From JACVRW01 sp963819115 (lineage in GTDB: Bacteria; Actinomycetota; Thermoleophilia; Solirubrobacterales; Thermoleophilaceae), in assembly GCA_963819115.1 (NCBI GenBank), contig CAWFUR010000011.1, positions 310,001-374,000 of the forward strand: a DNA stretch of 64,000 bases, written 5' to 3'. This document shows, in pieces, positions 1 through 8,231 of the stretch. Positions within the stretch are counted from its first letter, which is position 1, and every line of letters begins with the position of its first letter. The position numbers and the translations under genes were made by a program. Under the pieces are notes generated by a model. That model saw nothing but the letters and a program-made list of their open reading frames with translations, was not told where the DNA came from and did no database searches.

Positions 1-1530
1 GTCCACCTCGTCCGCCGGCACCGGTCCGCGCGTTCCGCGGGTCCGCGCCACGGCGCCCTCGGTGCGGTCCACGAGCTCGGAGTGACCGGGCAGCGGGCCC
101 CAGTCGGCGAGCCGTCCGCGCACGATCCAGAAGGCGTCGAAGCGGGGCTTCACGGGATGTCTCACCAGCATCAGCCGCGGCGCCGAATGCGTGGCTCGCA
201 GGATCCCCTCGAGCCGCTCCAGAACCCAGGCCAGGCGACCGCGCCGGCGGAGCAGGGCGGCGGCCCGCTCGTAGCGGCGGCCGGCCGACGCCTCCTCGAT
301 CCGGCGGTCGATCTCGCTCAGCAGCTCCTGGCCCGGCTCCGCACCCTCGAAGTGGGCCAGCGCCATGTCGAGCTGGCGGCGGTAGGCGTTCGGGTCCAGG
401 TCGCCCAGGCAGGGGGAGACGCAGCGACCCATCTGCCCGTAGGCCGAGGGATGCTCGCGCAGCTTCAGGGAGCGACCGCAGTGGCGCAGCCGGTAGAGCG
501 AGGTGAGCTGGTCGGCCAGCTCCGTGGCCAACGCCCGGCTCCCGAGAGGTCCGACGTTCACGGCGTTCCCCACGGCGGGCTCCGCGGCCACCTCCAGCAC
601 CGGGTAGGGGATGTCCAGGCGGCAGCGCAGGAACACGTGGCGGTCGGTGCGCTTGAGCTTGCGGTTCCCCGCCGGCTGCCATTTCTTGATCAGCCTGTTC
701 TCCAGCACGAGCGCGCCGAGCTCGGAGTTGGTGGGCCGGTAGTCCACCACCTCGGCCCGCTCGGTCCAGCCCGCGGGGGCGCAGAAGTGAGCACGCGCGC
801 GGGAGCGCAGCGACACCGACTTGCCCACATACAGCGGGCGGCCGCGGTCGTCGCGGAACACGTACACGCCCGGGTCGTCGGGCAGGGTCGAGAGGTCGGG
901 CCGCTCCGACCGGGGGATGGCCTCCCCGGGCTCGGTCTTGCGCGCTCGGCGCCGCGAGCGCAGCAGGTCCAGGGCGTCGCCGACGGTCATCGCGTTCGCG
1001 CACAGGCGCGGGAAGAGGGCACAGAACACGCGCGCGCAGGTGAGGGCATCCGGCAGCGCTCGGTGCACCTCGTGCACCTCGATGCCGAGCGAGTCGGCCA
1101 GGGTCGCCAGCCCGCGCTTGCGGGCCAGGGGGGCGAAGCGGCGAGCGAGGGCGACCGTGCAGAGCGCGGGGGGCCGGGGCCAGTCAAGGCCGGCGCGCTC
1201 GAACGCCTGGCGCAGGACGCGTGTGTCGAAGCGCGCGCTGTGCGCCACCAGCACCCGCCCCTCGAGCAGGCCCGCGATCTCCGGCAGCACCTCTTCCACC
1301 GCGGGGGCGCCGTCCACCATCCCCTGCGTGATCCCGGTGAAGCGCTGGATGCCCCTGGACAGCGGGCGCTCGGGGCGCACGAGGGAGTCGAACGTCTCGT
1401 GCAGCTCGCCGCCGCCGACGAGCACGGCGCCCACCTCGGTGAGCTCGCAGAGATCGCCGCCGAGCCCGTTGGTCTCGGTGTCGAGCGCCACGAACTCGGC
1501 GCCGGCGACAGGTTGCTCGAGCAGCTCCAC
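1..1530 (-). CDS. DEDDh exonuclease / GIY-YIG endonuclease fusion protein (3' end off the window)
   Basis: Reading leftward from a GTG at 1530, the frame stays open to base 1, so at least 510 codons are present and the C-terminus is missing. The first ~175 residues are a DnaQ-like 3'-5' exonuclease: Exo I is ALDTETNG and the later HRALPDAL supplies the His and Asp of the DEDDh set. Around residues 210-300 follows a GIY-YIG nuclease segment (PGVYVFRDDRGRPLYVGKS), as in the UvrC N-terminus/Cho. Such fusions are known in Actinobacteria and are thought to act in DNA repair. Start choice is tentative: no clear ribosome binding site is seen. It is divergent from radA. Confidence 0.85.
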   Translation of the reverse strand, partial: MELLEQPVAGAEFVALDTETNGLGGDLCELTEVGAVLVGGGELHETFDSLVRPERPLSRGIQRFTGITQGMVDGAPAVEEVLPEIAGLLEGRVLVAHSARFDTRVLRQAFERAGLDWPRPPALCTVALARRFAPLARKRGLATLADSLGIEVHEVHRALPDALTCARVFCALFPRLCANAMTVGDALDLLRSRRRARKTEPGEAIPRSERPDLSTLPDDPGVYVFRDDRGRPLYVGKSVSLRSRARAHFCAPAGWTERAEVVDYRPTNSELGALVLENRLIKKWQPAGNRKLKRTDRHVFLRCRLDIPYPVLEVAAEPAVGNAVNVGPLGSRALATELADQLTSLYRLRHCGRSLKLREHPSAYGQMGRCVSPCLGDLDPNAYRRQLDMALAHFEGAEPGQELLSEIDRRIEEASAGRRYERAAALLRRRGRLAWVLERLEGILRATHSAPRLMLVRHPVKPRFDAFWIVRGRLADWGPLPGHSELVDRTEGAVARTRGTRGPVPADEVD

Positions 1531-1579
1531 CGAGCCGATGCAATCTACGCCGGCGGACGGATGGAAAGTGTCCTTGCAA

Positions 1580-1624
1580 GGGAGGAGCGGAGGCCCGATC
1601 GATGATCGGGCCGAGCACCGGACC
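1580..1624 (-). repeat. Dispersed hairpin repeat, copy 1
   Basis: On the minus strand it reads GGTCCGGTGCTCG, a hairpin with a 9-bp stem (GGCCCGATC/GATCGGGCC, loop ATC), then CCGCTCCTCCC. The flanks match copies at 51663, 61343 and 63640. Unlike those, this copy lies between divergent genes rather than behind a stop codon. Confidence 0.85.
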
Positions 1625-1663
1625 GCACCATCATTTGGGGGTGAAGCCGTCCACCCTCGCGCC

Positions 1664-1669
1664 TAGCCT
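1664..1669 (+). promoter_or_regulatory. Putative -10 element (TAGCCT) for leaderless radA
   Basis: TAGCCT ends 6 nt before the radA ATG and no Shine-Dalgarno sequence precedes that ATG. The spacing would place the transcript 5' end at or next to the start codon. Confidence 0.4.
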
Positions 1670-1675
1670 CGCTGT

Positions 1676-3010
1676 ATGGCCCGTTCCAGCACCCTGTTCG
1701 CCTGCTCGGCGTGCGGCCACGAGAGCCCCAAGTGGCACGGCCGCTGTCCCGGCTGCGGCGAGTGGAACACCTTCGTGGAGGAGCACCGGGCCGCCGCGTC
1801 CGCCGGCGCGGGCGGGCGCTCGAGCCGTGCCCTGCGTCCGGTGAGGCTGGCCGAGGTCGAGGCCAGCGCGGTGGACCGCATCACCACCGGTATCGGCGAG
1901 CTCGACCGGGTGCTGGGCGGTGGGATCGTGCCCGGGTCGATGGTGCTGCTGGGGGGCTCACCCGGGATCGGCAAGTCCACGCTCACCTGCGCGGCGCTGG
2001 GGAACGTCGCCGCGGCCGGCCGGGCCACGCTGTACGTGTCGGGCGAGGAGTCGGCGGCGCAGGTGAAGCTCCGGGCCGAGCGCCTCGGCCCGAGGGCGCT
2101 GGGCGTCCCGATCGTGGCGGAGACCGACCTGGACACGGTGGTGGCCACGATCGAGGCCGAGCGGCCGGACGTGTGCGTGATCGATTCGGTGCAGGTACTG
2201 AACGACCCGGGGCTGAGCGGAGCGGCGGGCTCCGTCGGCCAGGTCCGGGAGGTGGCCGGCAGGCTGATGCGAGTTGCCAAGGAGCGCGGGATCGCGGTGA
2301 TCCTGGTGGGCCACGTGACCAAGGAGGGCGCCATCGCCGGTCCACGCGTGCTGGAGCACCTGGTGGACTGCGTGCTCAGCTTCGAGGGCGAGCGCGAACG
2401 TTCCTACCGGACGGTGCGGGCGCTCAAGAACCGGTTCGGTTCCACGAGCGAGGTGGGCGTGTTCGAGATGCGCGACAGCGGCCTGGTGGAGGTCGAGGAC
2501 GCGTCGGCGCGCTTCATGGCGGAGGCCACCCGTGCGCCCGGCTCGACCGTGCTGTGTGCGATGGAGGGATCACGCCCGCTGCTGGTTGAGGTCCAGGCGC
2601 TGGTGGCGCCGAGCGAGCTGGCCCAGCCGCGGCGCGTGGCCAACGGCGTGGACCGCAACCGGCTCGCGCTGATCCTGGCCGTGCTGGCCCGGCACGGAAA
2701 CGTTCGCCTCGGGGGCAGCGACGTGTTCGTCTCGATCGCGGGCGGCGTGCGCGTGGACGAGCCGGGCGCGGACCTCGCGATCGCGCTGGCCCTGGCCTCC
2801 GCCTCCCGAGGGGTGGCCGCGGACGGCGAGCAGCCCACGGCGGCGTTCGGCGAGCTCGGGCTCACGGGCGAGCTGCGCCAGGTGGCTCACGCAGATCGCC
2901 GCCTGGCCGAGGCGCGCAAGTTCGGGCTCACCCACGTGCTGCATCCCGGCCCGGCGCTCGGCACCCTCGCCCACGCGCTTCGCGGCGGGCGGGCGGCGCG
3001 GGCAGCCTAG
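1676..3010 (+). CDS. radA: DNA repair protein RadA (Sms)
   Basis: This 444-residue protein has the full RadA layout. A four-cysteine zinc finger (C10, C13, C24, C27) comes first, then a RecA-like ATPase with Walker A GGSPGIGKST (K100), the RadA signature KNRFGSTSE near residue 250, and a C-terminal Lon-protease-like domain. RadA drives branch migration of recombination intermediates in the cytoplasm. Length is normal for the family (~450). The ATG at 1676 places the zinc finger at the usual position. disA lies 109 nt downstream, the order seen in many Gram-positive genomes, where the two proteins interact functionally. Confidence 0.97.
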   Translation: MARSSTLFACSACGHESPKWHGRCPGCGEWNTFVEEHRAAASAGAGGRSSRALRPVRLAEVEASAVDRITTGIGELDRVLGGGIVPGSMVLLGGSPGIGKSTLTCAALGNVAAAGRATLYVSGEESAAQVKLRAERLGPRALGVPIVAETDLDTVVATIEAERPDVCVIDSVQVLNDPGLSGAAGSVGQVREVAGRLMRVAKERGIAVILVGHVTKEGAIAGPRVLEHLVDCVLSFEGERERSYRTVRALKNRFGSTSEVGVFEMRDSGLVEVEDASARFMAEATRAPGSTVLCAMEGSRPLLVEVQALVAPSELAQPRRVANGVDRNRLALILAVLARHGNVRLGGSDVFVSIAGGVRVDEPGADLAIALALASASRGVAADGEQPTAAFGELGLTGELRQVAHADRRLAEARKFGLTHVLHPGPALGTLAHALRGGRAARAA

Positions 3011-3079
3011 CCACCCCTCTGCAGCATCCAGCCGCCGCAAAACGTGTCAGGCATTGAAAAAGGCGGTGCAGAGCCCAAA

Positions 3080-3111
3080 ACGCCGCACGAAAACGGCGTA
3101 TCGCGTAGAAT
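3080..3111 (+). promoter_or_regulatory. disA promoter region: inverted repeat plus -10 TAGAAT
   Basis: TAGAAT (3106-3111) ends 8 nt before the disA ATG and is a near-consensus -10 element. Immediately upstream is an inverted repeat ACGCCG/CGGCGT (3080-3085, 3094-3099). It covers the expected spacer/-35 region and could be an operator. The start codon has no Shine-Dalgarno sequence, consistent with a leaderless mRNA. Confidence 0.45.
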
Positions 3112-3119
3112 TAGGGGTC

Positions 3120-4229
3120 ATGCCGTTTGCCGGGGATGAAGTCGCAGAGTTCGAAGCCCGGCAAGAGCCAAGGCTGGTTCGGGCACTCGAGATGGTGGCG
3201 CCGGGCACCGCGGTAAGGGAGGGCCTGGACAACATCGTTCCCGCTCGCACGGGCGCCCTGATCTGTATCGGGGAGTCCGAGGAGCTCGGCTTCCTCCTCT
3301 CCGGCGGGGTGCGCCTGGACGTGGACTACACGCCCGCCCTGCTCTACCAGCTGGCCAAGATGGATGGGGCGATCATGTTGGCGGCCAACAGCACCAAGAT
3401 TTTGTGGGCCAACGTCCAGCTCATGCCGGACCCCACGATCCTGTCGCTAGAGACGGGCACCAGGCACCGCACCGCCGAGCGGGTCTCGAAGCAGACCGAC
3501 GCCCTCGTGATCGCCATCTCCGCGGGCCGGGGCGTGGTGTCGCTGTACCTCGACGGCGCGAAGTACATCCTCGAGGACATTCCCGTGGTGCTGGCCAAGG
3601 CCAACCAGGCCCTTGCCACCCTCGACAAGTACCGCAGCCGGCTGGACCAGGTCTCCACCCGCCTGACCGCGCTCGAGTTCGAGGGCGGCGTCACCCTGCA
3701 CGACGTGCTCACGGTGCTCCAGCGCGCCGAGCTGGTCACGCGCATGGCGGTCGAGATAGAGCGCTACATCGTGGAGCTCGGCGCCGAGGGCCGCCTCATC
3801 GAGATGCAGCTCGAGGAGACGATGGTGGGCGTGGCCGCCGACAAGTCGGCGCTCGTCCGCGACTACATCGTCTCGCCCACCGACGAGGGGCACGCCTCCG
3901 TGCTCGACTCGCTCGCGCGGCTGCCGCACCAGGACCTTCTCGACTTCGGTCGCCTGTCCGAGCTGCTCGGCTACGACCGCAAGCTCAACACTCTCGATCA
4001 CCCGGCCTCGCCTCGCGGCCACCGGATCCTCGGGCGCATCCCGCGCCTGCCGAGAATGGTGGTGCACAGCATCGTGAGCGAGTTCACCGGGCTCGACGAG
4101 ATCCTCGCCGCATCCGACCCCGAGCTGGAGTCAGTTGAGGGCGTCGGGGACCTGCGTGCGAAGGACATCCGCGAGGGCCTGCGCCGCCTGCAGGAGATCA
4201 ACCTCGTGGACCGGTATCTACAAACGTGA
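3120..4229 (+). CDS. disA: DNA integrity scanning diadenylate cyclase DisA
   Basis: DisA condenses two ATP into cyclic di-AMP and is inhibited when its DNA-binding end meets branched DNA. From the ATG at 3120 the product has 369 residues. An N-terminal DAC domain carries the active-site DGA (82-84) and RHRTA (115-119), followed by a linker and a C-terminal helix-hairpin-helix region (ESVEGVGDLRAKDIREGLRR). A longer frame opens upstream, but its extra residues are basic and unconserved, and the TAGAAT hexamer at 3106 fits a start at 3120. It sits between radA and carD. A c-di-AMP riboswitch occurs at 39012 in the same window. Confidence 0.96.
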   Translation: MPFAGDEVAEFEARQEPRLVRALEMVAPGTAVREGLDNIVPARTGALICIGESEELGFLLSGGVRLDVDYTPALLYQLAKMDGAIMLAANSTKILWANVQLMPDPTILSLETGTRHRTAERVSKQTDALVIAISAGRGVVSLYLDGAKYILEDIPVVLAKANQALATLDKYRSRLDQVSTRLTALEFEGGVTLHDVLTVLQRAELVTRMAVEIERYIVELGAEGRLIEMQLEETMVGVAADKSALVRDYIVSPTDEGHASVLDSLARLPHQDLLDFGRLSELLGYDRKLNTLDHPASPRGHRILGRIPRLPRMVVHSIVSEFTGLDEILAASDPELESVEGVGDLRAKDIREGLRRLQEINLVDRYLQT

Positions 4230-4270
4230 TGGGAAAGCGGCGATCACGCCGCAATACGTAGGAGGGCATC

Positions 4271-4849
4271 ATTAGCGACGCAGTCATCGAAGACGAAATC
4301 ATCGAGGACCTTGAGATCGAGCGCCCGCCGGCGATCTACGAGATCGGCGATCAGGTGGTGTACCCGCACCATGGCGCAGGAAAGGTCCTCAAGAAGGAGC
4401 TGAAGGAAGTGCTGGGCGAGAAGCGCCAGTACCTGACCATCCAGATCCTTCACAACAACATGACGGTGATGGTGCCGTGCGAGAACGCCGACCGAGCAGG
4501 TCTACGGCGCGTGATCGGTGAGGATGACGTCAAGAAGGTGCTTGCGGTCCTTCGCGATGACGTGAGCCAGATGCCGAAGAACTGGAACCGGCGCTTCAAG
4601 CACAACCGCGAGAAGATCAAGACCGGTGACGTGTTCGAGCTCGCCGAGGTGGTGCGCAACCTCGCCATCCGCGAGACCGAGAAGGGCCTCTCCACCGGGG
4701 AGAAGCAGATGTACACGCGGGCGAAGAAGATCCTCGCCTCCGAGCTCATGTACGCCCTGGTGATGGAGGAGGACGAGGCGGAGAGCCACCTCGAGTCCCT
4801 CATCACGGACGCTCACACGAGCAGGAACGGCGAGCCGGCCACGGCCTAG
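4271..4849 (+). CDS. carD: CarD/CdnL-family RNA polymerase-binding regulator, apparent ATT start
   Basis: CarD binds the RNA polymerase beta subunit and stabilises open promoter complexes; it is essential in mycobacteria. The family N-terminus is readable in frame as EIGDQVVYPHHGAG, followed by the Tudor-like RNA polymerase-interaction domain and a helical C-terminal DNA-binding domain, 192 residues in all. In frame, the stop TAG at 4259-4261 is followed by no ATG, GTG or TTG until GTG 4352, which would cut into the conserved start of the domain. A strong GGAGG (4261-4265) lies 5 nt before ATT at 4271, so ATT (or the adjacent ATC) is the likely initiator. A sequencing error cannot be excluded. 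Confidence 0.9.
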   Translation: MSDAVIEDEIIEDLEIERPPAIYEIGDQVVYPHHGAGKVLKKELKEVLGEKRQYLTIQILHNNMTVMVPCENADRAGLRRVIGEDDVKKVLAVLRDDVSQMPKNWNRRFKHNREKIKTGDVFELAEVVRNLAIRETEKGLSTGEKQMYTRAKKILASELMYALVMEEDEAESHLESLITDAHTSRNGEPATA

Positions 4850-4870
4850 TGGCCGCGCTCTGAGCACTCC

Positions 4871-5509
4871 TTGTCCGTCGTCGGGATCGTTCCCGCCGGC
4901 GGCAGCGGCGAACGCCTTGGCGCCTCCGGGCCCAAGGCGTTCGTCGTCTGTGCCGGAAGGCCGATGGTCGACTGGAGCCTCGCCGCCCTCGCCGACGCCT
5001 GCGCGCGGGTGGTGGTGGCGGTTCCGGCGGGTCACGAGCGGCCGCCCGACCGCGTGCGCGGAGGCGACTGGCGCTCGGAGTCGGTCCGAAACGCCCTGGC
5101 CGCGGCGCCCGAGGCCACGGTCGTGGTGGTGCACGATGCCGCGCGACCGCTCGTGACCCCCGAGCTGGTGGCTCGCTGCATCGACGCCCTGGAGGGCTGC
5201 GACGCGGCGATCGCCGCCGCGCGCGTGACCGACACCGTGAAGGAGGCGGATTCGTCGGGGCTCGTGGAGCGCACGCTCGAGCGCGACCGGCTGTGGGCGG
5301 TGCAGACTCCGCAGGTGTTCCGGGCCGACGTGCTGCGACGCTCCCTCGACACGAGCACCGAGGTGCTGGCCACCGCCACGGACGACGCCTCGCTCGTGGA
5401 GCGCGCCGGGGGTACCGTGCGGGTCGTGGAGTCGCCCCCGGACAACCTCAAGGTCACCACCGATCTCGACCTGCGCATGGCCGAGGCGATCCTCCGCTCA
5501 CGGTGCTGA
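4871..5509 (+). CDS. ispD: 2-C-methyl-D-erythritol 4-phosphate cytidylyltransferase
   Basis: IspD joins MEP to CTP in the non-mevalonate isoprenoid pathway. The 212-residue product starts at TTG 4871 and has the nucleotidyltransferase signature PAGGSGERLG...GPKAF in residues 8-24, VHDAARPLV in the middle and TPQVF towards the end, all typical of IspD. Length is slightly below the ~230 norm. It is 21 nt behind carD, as in mycobacteria where carD-ispD-ispF are adjacent. Its stop overlaps the GTG start of the next gene, so it is part of an operon with the PHP phosphatase and ispF. Confidence 0.95.
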   Translation: MSVVGIVPAGGSGERLGASGPKAFVVCAGRPMVDWSLAALADACARVVVAVPAGHERPPDRVRGGDWRSESVRNALAAAPEATVVVVHDAARPLVTPELVARCIDALEGCDAAIAAARVTDTVKEADSSGLVERTLERDRLWAVQTPQVFRADVLRRSLDTSTEVLATATDDASLVERAGGTVRVVESPPDNLKVTTDLDLRMAEAILRSRC

Positions 5510-6345
5510 CCGACTACCACGTCCACCTTCGTCCCGACGAGGAGGACACCACCGCCGCGCGCTACTTCACGGCCGCCAACGCGGAGCGCTACCGCGAGAC
5601 GGCCGCCGAGCGCGGGATCGAGGAGCTGGGCGTGGCCGAGCACGTTCATCGCTTCTCACAGGCGCTGGACGTCTGGGAGCACCCCTGGTACCGGCACTGG
5701 GCCGTGGACGACCTCGACGAATACGTGCGGTTCGTTCGCGAGGACACCGACCTGCGGCTGGGCATCGAGGCCGATTTCCTTCCCGGTCGTGAGGACCGGC
5801 TGGCCAACCTCCTGGACGGACGCCCGTGGGACTACGTGGTGGGCTCGCTGCACTTCCTGCGCGACGAGGCCGTGGACGTCCACGGAGCCGAGGGCTGGGA
5901 GGCCTGGGACATCTGGCGCTCACGCGACCCCGAGCGGGTCTGGCGCTCTTACTTCGAGACGCTCGGGGAGCTGGCCCGTTGCGGGCTCTTCGACATCATC
6001 GCCCACCCCGACCTGGTGAAGGTCTGGGGCCGCCAGGTGCCGCGGCCGGAGGGCGATCCGCGGCGCTTCTACGAGCTCGCCATGGACGGGATCGCCGAAT
6101 CGGACGTGGCCATCGAGGTGTCCACGGCGGGGTGGCGCAAGCCGGTCGGCGAGATCTACCCCGACCGGGCGTTCCTGGAGATGTGCCTGGACGCGGGGCG
6201 GCCGGTGGCGCTGTCGAGCGACGCCCACGTGCCCGATCACCTCGGCTACGAGTACGAGCGCGCGGTGGAGTGGCTGGCGGATGCCGGCGTGACCGAGCTG
6301 GCGGTGTTCGAGCAGCGCGAGCGGCGGATGGGGGCGATCGGATGA
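5503..6345 (+). CDS. PHP-domain phosphatase (histidinol-phosphatase-like, HisJ/HisK type)
   Basis: This 280-residue protein has the metal-binding motifs of the PHP superfamily: DYHVHL at the N-terminus, AEHVH near residue 45, IIAHPDL in the middle and SSDAH near residue 242. The closest known group is the monofunctional histidinol-phosphatases (HisJ/HisK), which hydrolyse L-histidinol phosphate in histidine synthesis. No other histidine gene is nearby, so the substrate is not certain. The GTG at 5503 overlaps the ispD stop, and the end overlaps the ispF ATG (ATGA), so translation is probably coupled with both. Confidence 0.8.
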   Translation: MLTDYHVHLRPDEEDTTAARYFTAANAERYRETAAERGIEELGVAEHVHRFSQALDVWEHPWYRHWAVDDLDEYVRFVREDTDLRLGIEADFLPGREDRLANLLDGRPWDYVVGSLHFLRDEAVDVHGAEGWEAWDIWRSRDPERVWRSYFETLGELARCGLFDIIAHPDLVKVWGRQVPRPEGDPRRFYELAMDGIAESDVAIEVSTAGWRKPVGEIYPDRAFLEMCLDAGRPVALSSDAHVPDHLGYEYERAVEWLADAGVTELAVFEQRERRMGAIG

Positions 6346-6833
6346 CGGTGCGTACGGGCATGGGATTCGACTCCCACCGGCTGGAGGAGGGCCGGCGCCT
6401 CGTCCTGGGGGGCGTGGAGATCCCCTTCGACCGCGGCCTGGCGGGGCACTCCGACGCCGACGTTCTCACCCACGCGGTGATCGATGCGCTGCTCGGGGCG
6501 GCCGGGCTCGACGACATCGGTGCTCATTTCCCGGATACGGACGAGCGTTGGCGCGATGCGGACAGCCTCGACCTACTGCGCCATGTGCGCGTCCTGCTGG
6601 ACGAGCGCGGCCTGGTGCCGGGGAACGTGGACGCGGTGGTGGTGTGCGAGGCGCCGAGGCTGGGCGCACATCGGGCGTCGATGCGCGAGCGGCTGGCGGA
6701 GGCGCTCGGGGTGCCCGAGGCGGACGTGAACGTGAAGTTCACCACAGGCGAGGGCATGGGCTTCGTGGGGCGTGGCGAGGGGATCGCCGCGCTGGCCACG
6801 GCGGCGCTCACGCCCGCCGTCCGATCGGGCTAG
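6342..6833 (+). CDS. ispF: 2-C-methyl-D-erythritol 2,4-cyclodiphosphate synthase
   Basis: IspF cyclises CDP-ME 2-phosphate to MEcPP in the MEP isoprenoid pathway. The 163-residue product is of normal length and shows the metal ligands D10 and H12 (GFDSHRL) and H44 (DADVLTHAVIDALLGA), and DIGAHFPDTD in the substrate-binding loop. The C-terminus holds KFTTGEGMGFVGRGEG, typical of the trimeric enzyme. The ATG at 6342 overlaps the stop of the PHP gene. ispD is two genes upstream, so the pathway's two genes share an operon with a phosphatase between them. Confidence 0.96.
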   Translation: MTVRTGMGFDSHRLEEGRRLVLGGVEIPFDRGLAGHSDADVLTHAVIDALLGAAGLDDIGAHFPDTDERWRDADSLDLLRHVRVLLDERGLVPGNVDAVVVCEAPRLGAHRASMRERLAEALGVPEADVNVKFTTGEGMGFVGRGEGIAALATAALTPAVRSG

Positions 6834-6836
6834 AGT
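6831..6836 (+). promoter_or_regulatory. Putative -10 element (TAGAGT) for leaderless amidase gene
   Basis: TAGAGT overlaps the ispF stop codon (TAG) and ends 9 nt before the amidase ATG at 6846. No Shine-Dalgarno sequence is present. Confidence 0.4.
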
Positions 6837-6845
6837 CTCGCCGCG

Positions 6846-8225
6846 ATGGACCGCGACGACCTCGCATTTGCCGGGGTGGTGGGCCTGGCCGGCCAGGTTC
6901 GCGAGGGGCAGGTCTCCTCGCGAGAGCTGGTGGAGCTGTTCCTCGACCGCATCGGGCGGCTGGACCCGGCGCTCAACGCGTTCCGCATCGTGATGGCGGA
7001 GCGGGCCCTGGCCGACGCCGGCCAGGCCGACGCCCGCCGCCGGGCGGGCGACCCCCGGCCCCTGCTCGGGGTGCCGCTGGCCGTGAAGGACACCGAGGAC
7101 CTGGCCGGGGAGGTCACGCGATGGGGAACCGCCGCCTTCAGCGAGCCCGCCACGCGCGACGGCGAGTTCGTGTCCCGTCTCCGGGCGGCCGGAGCGGTGT
7201 TCATCGGCAAGACCAACCTCCCCGAACTGGCCATCATCGGCTCCACCGAGGGCCCGGCGTTCGGCATCACTCGAAACCCGTGGGACCTGGACGCCACCCC
7301 GGGCGGCTCGAGCGGCGGGAGCGCGGCCGCGGTTGCCGCCGGGCTGGTGCCCGCCGCCACCGCCTCGGACGGGGCCGGCTCGATCCGCATACCGGCGGCC
7401 AACTGCGGGCTGGTGGGGCTCAAGCCGCAGCGCGACAGGATTCCGCTCTCGCCGCTGACCGAGCACTGGTACGGCATGAGCGCGCTCGGGTTCGAGGCCC
7501 GCACCGTGGCGGACTCCGCCCTGCTGCTCGACGTGGGCGCGGGCACGGAGGACGGTCGCTACCAGGCCGCCGCCGCCCGCCCGCCGGAGCGCCTCCGAGT
7601 GGCCCTCTCGGCCAAACCCCCGGGCCTGGCCCGGGTGAGCTCGCAGCTGCGACGCGCGCTCGAGGAGACGGGCGAGGTGCTTCGCTCGCTCGGGCATCAC
7701 GTGGAGACGCGCGACCCCGACTACGGCGTGGCCGGGCCCAACGGCGCCATTGCACGGTACCTCGGAGGCACGGCGGAGGACGTGGGTCGCGTGCCCCGTC
7801 CCGACCGCCTTCAGCGGCGTACGCGCGGCTTCGGCCGGCTCGGGGGCCTGATCCCGCGGTCCCAGGTCGAGCGGGCCCAGAGCGACGCGGACGCCCACGC
7901 TCGGCGCATCAACCGCATCTTCGACGACTTCGACGTGCTCGTCACGCCCACCACCGGGAAGCCGGCTGTCGGCGCCGCCGAGTGGGAGGGGCTGGGCGCG
8001 GTCCGCACGCTGCTCGGCATGGCGGACACCTATCCGTTCACCCCGATCTGGAACCACACCGGCCAGCCGGCGATGTCGGTGCCCTCGCCGGGGATGAGCG
8101 ACACCGGGCTGCCGATGGGCGTGCAGCTCATCAGCCCGCCGTCAGGCGAGGAGACGCTGCTCTCGCTCGCCGCGCAGCTCGAGGCCGAGGTGGGCTGGCC
8201 CGCCCGCCGCCCGCTGGTGTCCTAG
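6846..8225 (+). CDS. Amidase signature family hydrolase
   Basis: The 459-residue protein has the amidase-signature catalytic triad: Lys81 in AVKDTEDL, the cis-Ser in TPGGSSGGSA (155-156) and the nucleophile Ser179 in SDGAGSIRIPA. These enzymes hydrolyse carboxylic amides; the family includes GatA, but no GatB/GatC partner is present and residues outside the core do not look like GatA, so it is probably a stand-alone amidase of unknown substrate. It is 12 nt behind ispF, possibly with its own leaderless promoter. A second amidase-signature gene lies at 51705. Confidence 0.88.
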   Translation: MDRDDLAFAGVVGLAGQVREGQVSSRELVELFLDRIGRLDPALNAFRIVMAERALADAGQADARRRAGDPRPLLGVPLAVKDTEDLAGEVTRWGTAAFSEPATRDGEFVSRLRAAGAVFIGKTNLPELAIIGSTEGPAFGITRNPWDLDATPGGSSGGSAAAVAAGLVPAATASDGAGSIRIPAANCGLVGLKPQRDRIPLSPLTEHWYGMSALGFEARTVADSALLLDVGAGTEDGRYQAAAARPPERLRVALSAKPPGLARVSSQLRRALEETGEVLRSLGHHVETRDPDYGVAGPNGAIARYLGGTAEDVGRVPRPDRLQRRTRGFGRLGGLIPRSQVERAQSDADAHARRINRIFDDFDVLVTPTTGKPAVGAAEWEGLGAVRTLLGMADTYPFTPIWNHTGQPAMSVPSPGMSDTGLPMGVQLISPPSGEETLLSLAAQLEAEVGWPARRPLVS

Positions 8226-8231
8226 CCGCAC

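Noticed and set aside
82..1605. A 507-codon open frame on the plus strand
   Set aside because: Antisense to the exonuclease/GIY-YIG gene, low complexity, no motif. The minus frame has catalytic motifs.
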